Source of the DNA: an uncultured Acidobacteriota bacterium
Lineage (GTDB): Bacteria > Acidobacteriota > Blastocatellia > Pyrinomonadales > Pyrinomonadaceae
Assembly: GCA_902826385.1 (NCBI GenBank)
Contig: CADEEU010000242.1
Coordinates: 1 to 5,818, forward strand
DNA: 5,818 bases
Reading direction: 5' to 3'
Shown here: positions 5,602-5,818 of the stretch, piece after piece
How the letters are laid out: the number at the start of each line of letters is the position of its first letter
Numbering within the stretch: position 1 is the stretch's first letter
Translations under genes and position numbers: made by a program
The notes under the pieces: generated by a model
Told to the model about the DNA's origin: nothing
Database searches by the model: none
Seen by the model: the letters and a program-made list of their open reading frames with translations, nothing else

Positions 5602-5637
5602 ACGTCTACTTAACTTGAAAGGACGTTGCCCCCAGTT

Positions 5638-5818
5638 ATGAAAACACTCATTGCGATTACGCTGCTCTCTGTTACCGGAACTATCTATTCGCAAACCTCG
5701 CTCAAGGAAGGCCCAATTATCAACAATCTGGCCCTTGGGGCGACCCGTCAAGAAGTCATAAAAAAATTCGGTGAGCCCGATTCCGAATCCCGAAGGAAAG
5801 CCGACGAGTGTGTCGGCG
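5638..5818 (+). CDS. Exported protein with SmpA/OmlA-like repeat motif, 5' part only
   Basis: Sixty residues are visible before the window ends without a stop. Residues 1-18 form a Sec signal peptide (MKTLIAITLLSVTGTIYS, likely cut before Gln19), so the protein is exported. The mature start contains NNLALGATRQEVIKKFGEPD (29-48). This follows the 'L-x-L-G-x-[TS]-x-x-E-V-x-x-x-[LF]-G-x-P' pattern of SmpA/OmlA-like or beta-lactamase-inhibitor-like small folds found in many envelope proteins. No lipobox cysteine is present, so it is probably not a lipoprotein. The nearest ribosome-binding-like sequence, GAAAGGA (5617-5623), is 14 nt from the ATG, which is long, but the signal peptide begins exactly at this Met and no better in-frame start is seen. 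The full function cannot be assigned. Confidence 0.75.
   Translation, partial: MKTLIAITLLSVTGTIYSQTSLKEGPIINNLALGATRQEVIKKFGEPDSESRRKADECVG

Overview
The window is 5.8 kb of compact bacterial chromosome. Every supported gene is on the + strand. I see no RNA gene, insertion sequence, CRISPR array, integrase or phage signature. Base composition is close to balanced, codon usage looks even across the genes, and two gene junctions are ATGA overlaps. The mix of exported alpha/beta hydrolase, WalJ/YycJ-type metallo-hydrolase and DUF445 membrane protein, plus the wording of several motifs, suggests an environmental Gram-negative, possibly Acidobacteriota (Blastocatellia-like). That lineage guess is from recollection of family sequences and is not demonstrated here.

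Positions 1-2432 hold a tightly packed four-gene run. It starts with the 3' half of a RimJ/RimL-like GNAT acetyltransferase, followed by a secreted alpha/beta hydrolase (ATGA overlap at 264). Next come a small multi-pass membrane protein with an HETGH zinc-protease-like motif (7 bp gap) and a short-chain dehydrogenase of the YqjQ/DltE type (ATGA overlap at 1650). The spacing implies one transcript. The functions do not form a recognisable pathway, but the pairing of an exported hydrolase with a possible membrane metalloprotease is notable.

Positions 2433-3335 hold a 69 bp spacer with three AACTATC repeats and no good Shine-Dalgarno site, then a WalJ/YycJ-family metallo-beta-lactamase-fold protein with a complete metal-ligand set.

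Positions 3336-3962 hold a small acidic protein of unknown function (127 aa, starting at 3449). It is flanked by two structured intergenic regions. The upstream one has a 9 bp perfect inverted repeat bracketing a candidate promoter. The downstream one has a pyrimidine-rich tract and two competing perfect inverted repeats just before the next gene.

Positions 3963-5591 encode a long DUF445 (YheB/YjiN-like) membrane-anchored protein with about six degenerate helical repeats between conserved N- and C-terminal membrane segments. From 5638 to the window end is the start of an exported protein with an SmpA/OmlA-like LGATRQEV motif, cut by the window edge.

No clearly new system stands out. The best leads are the HETGH membrane protein, the competing inverted repeats before the DUF445 gene, and the orphan acidic protein with its operator-like repeat.
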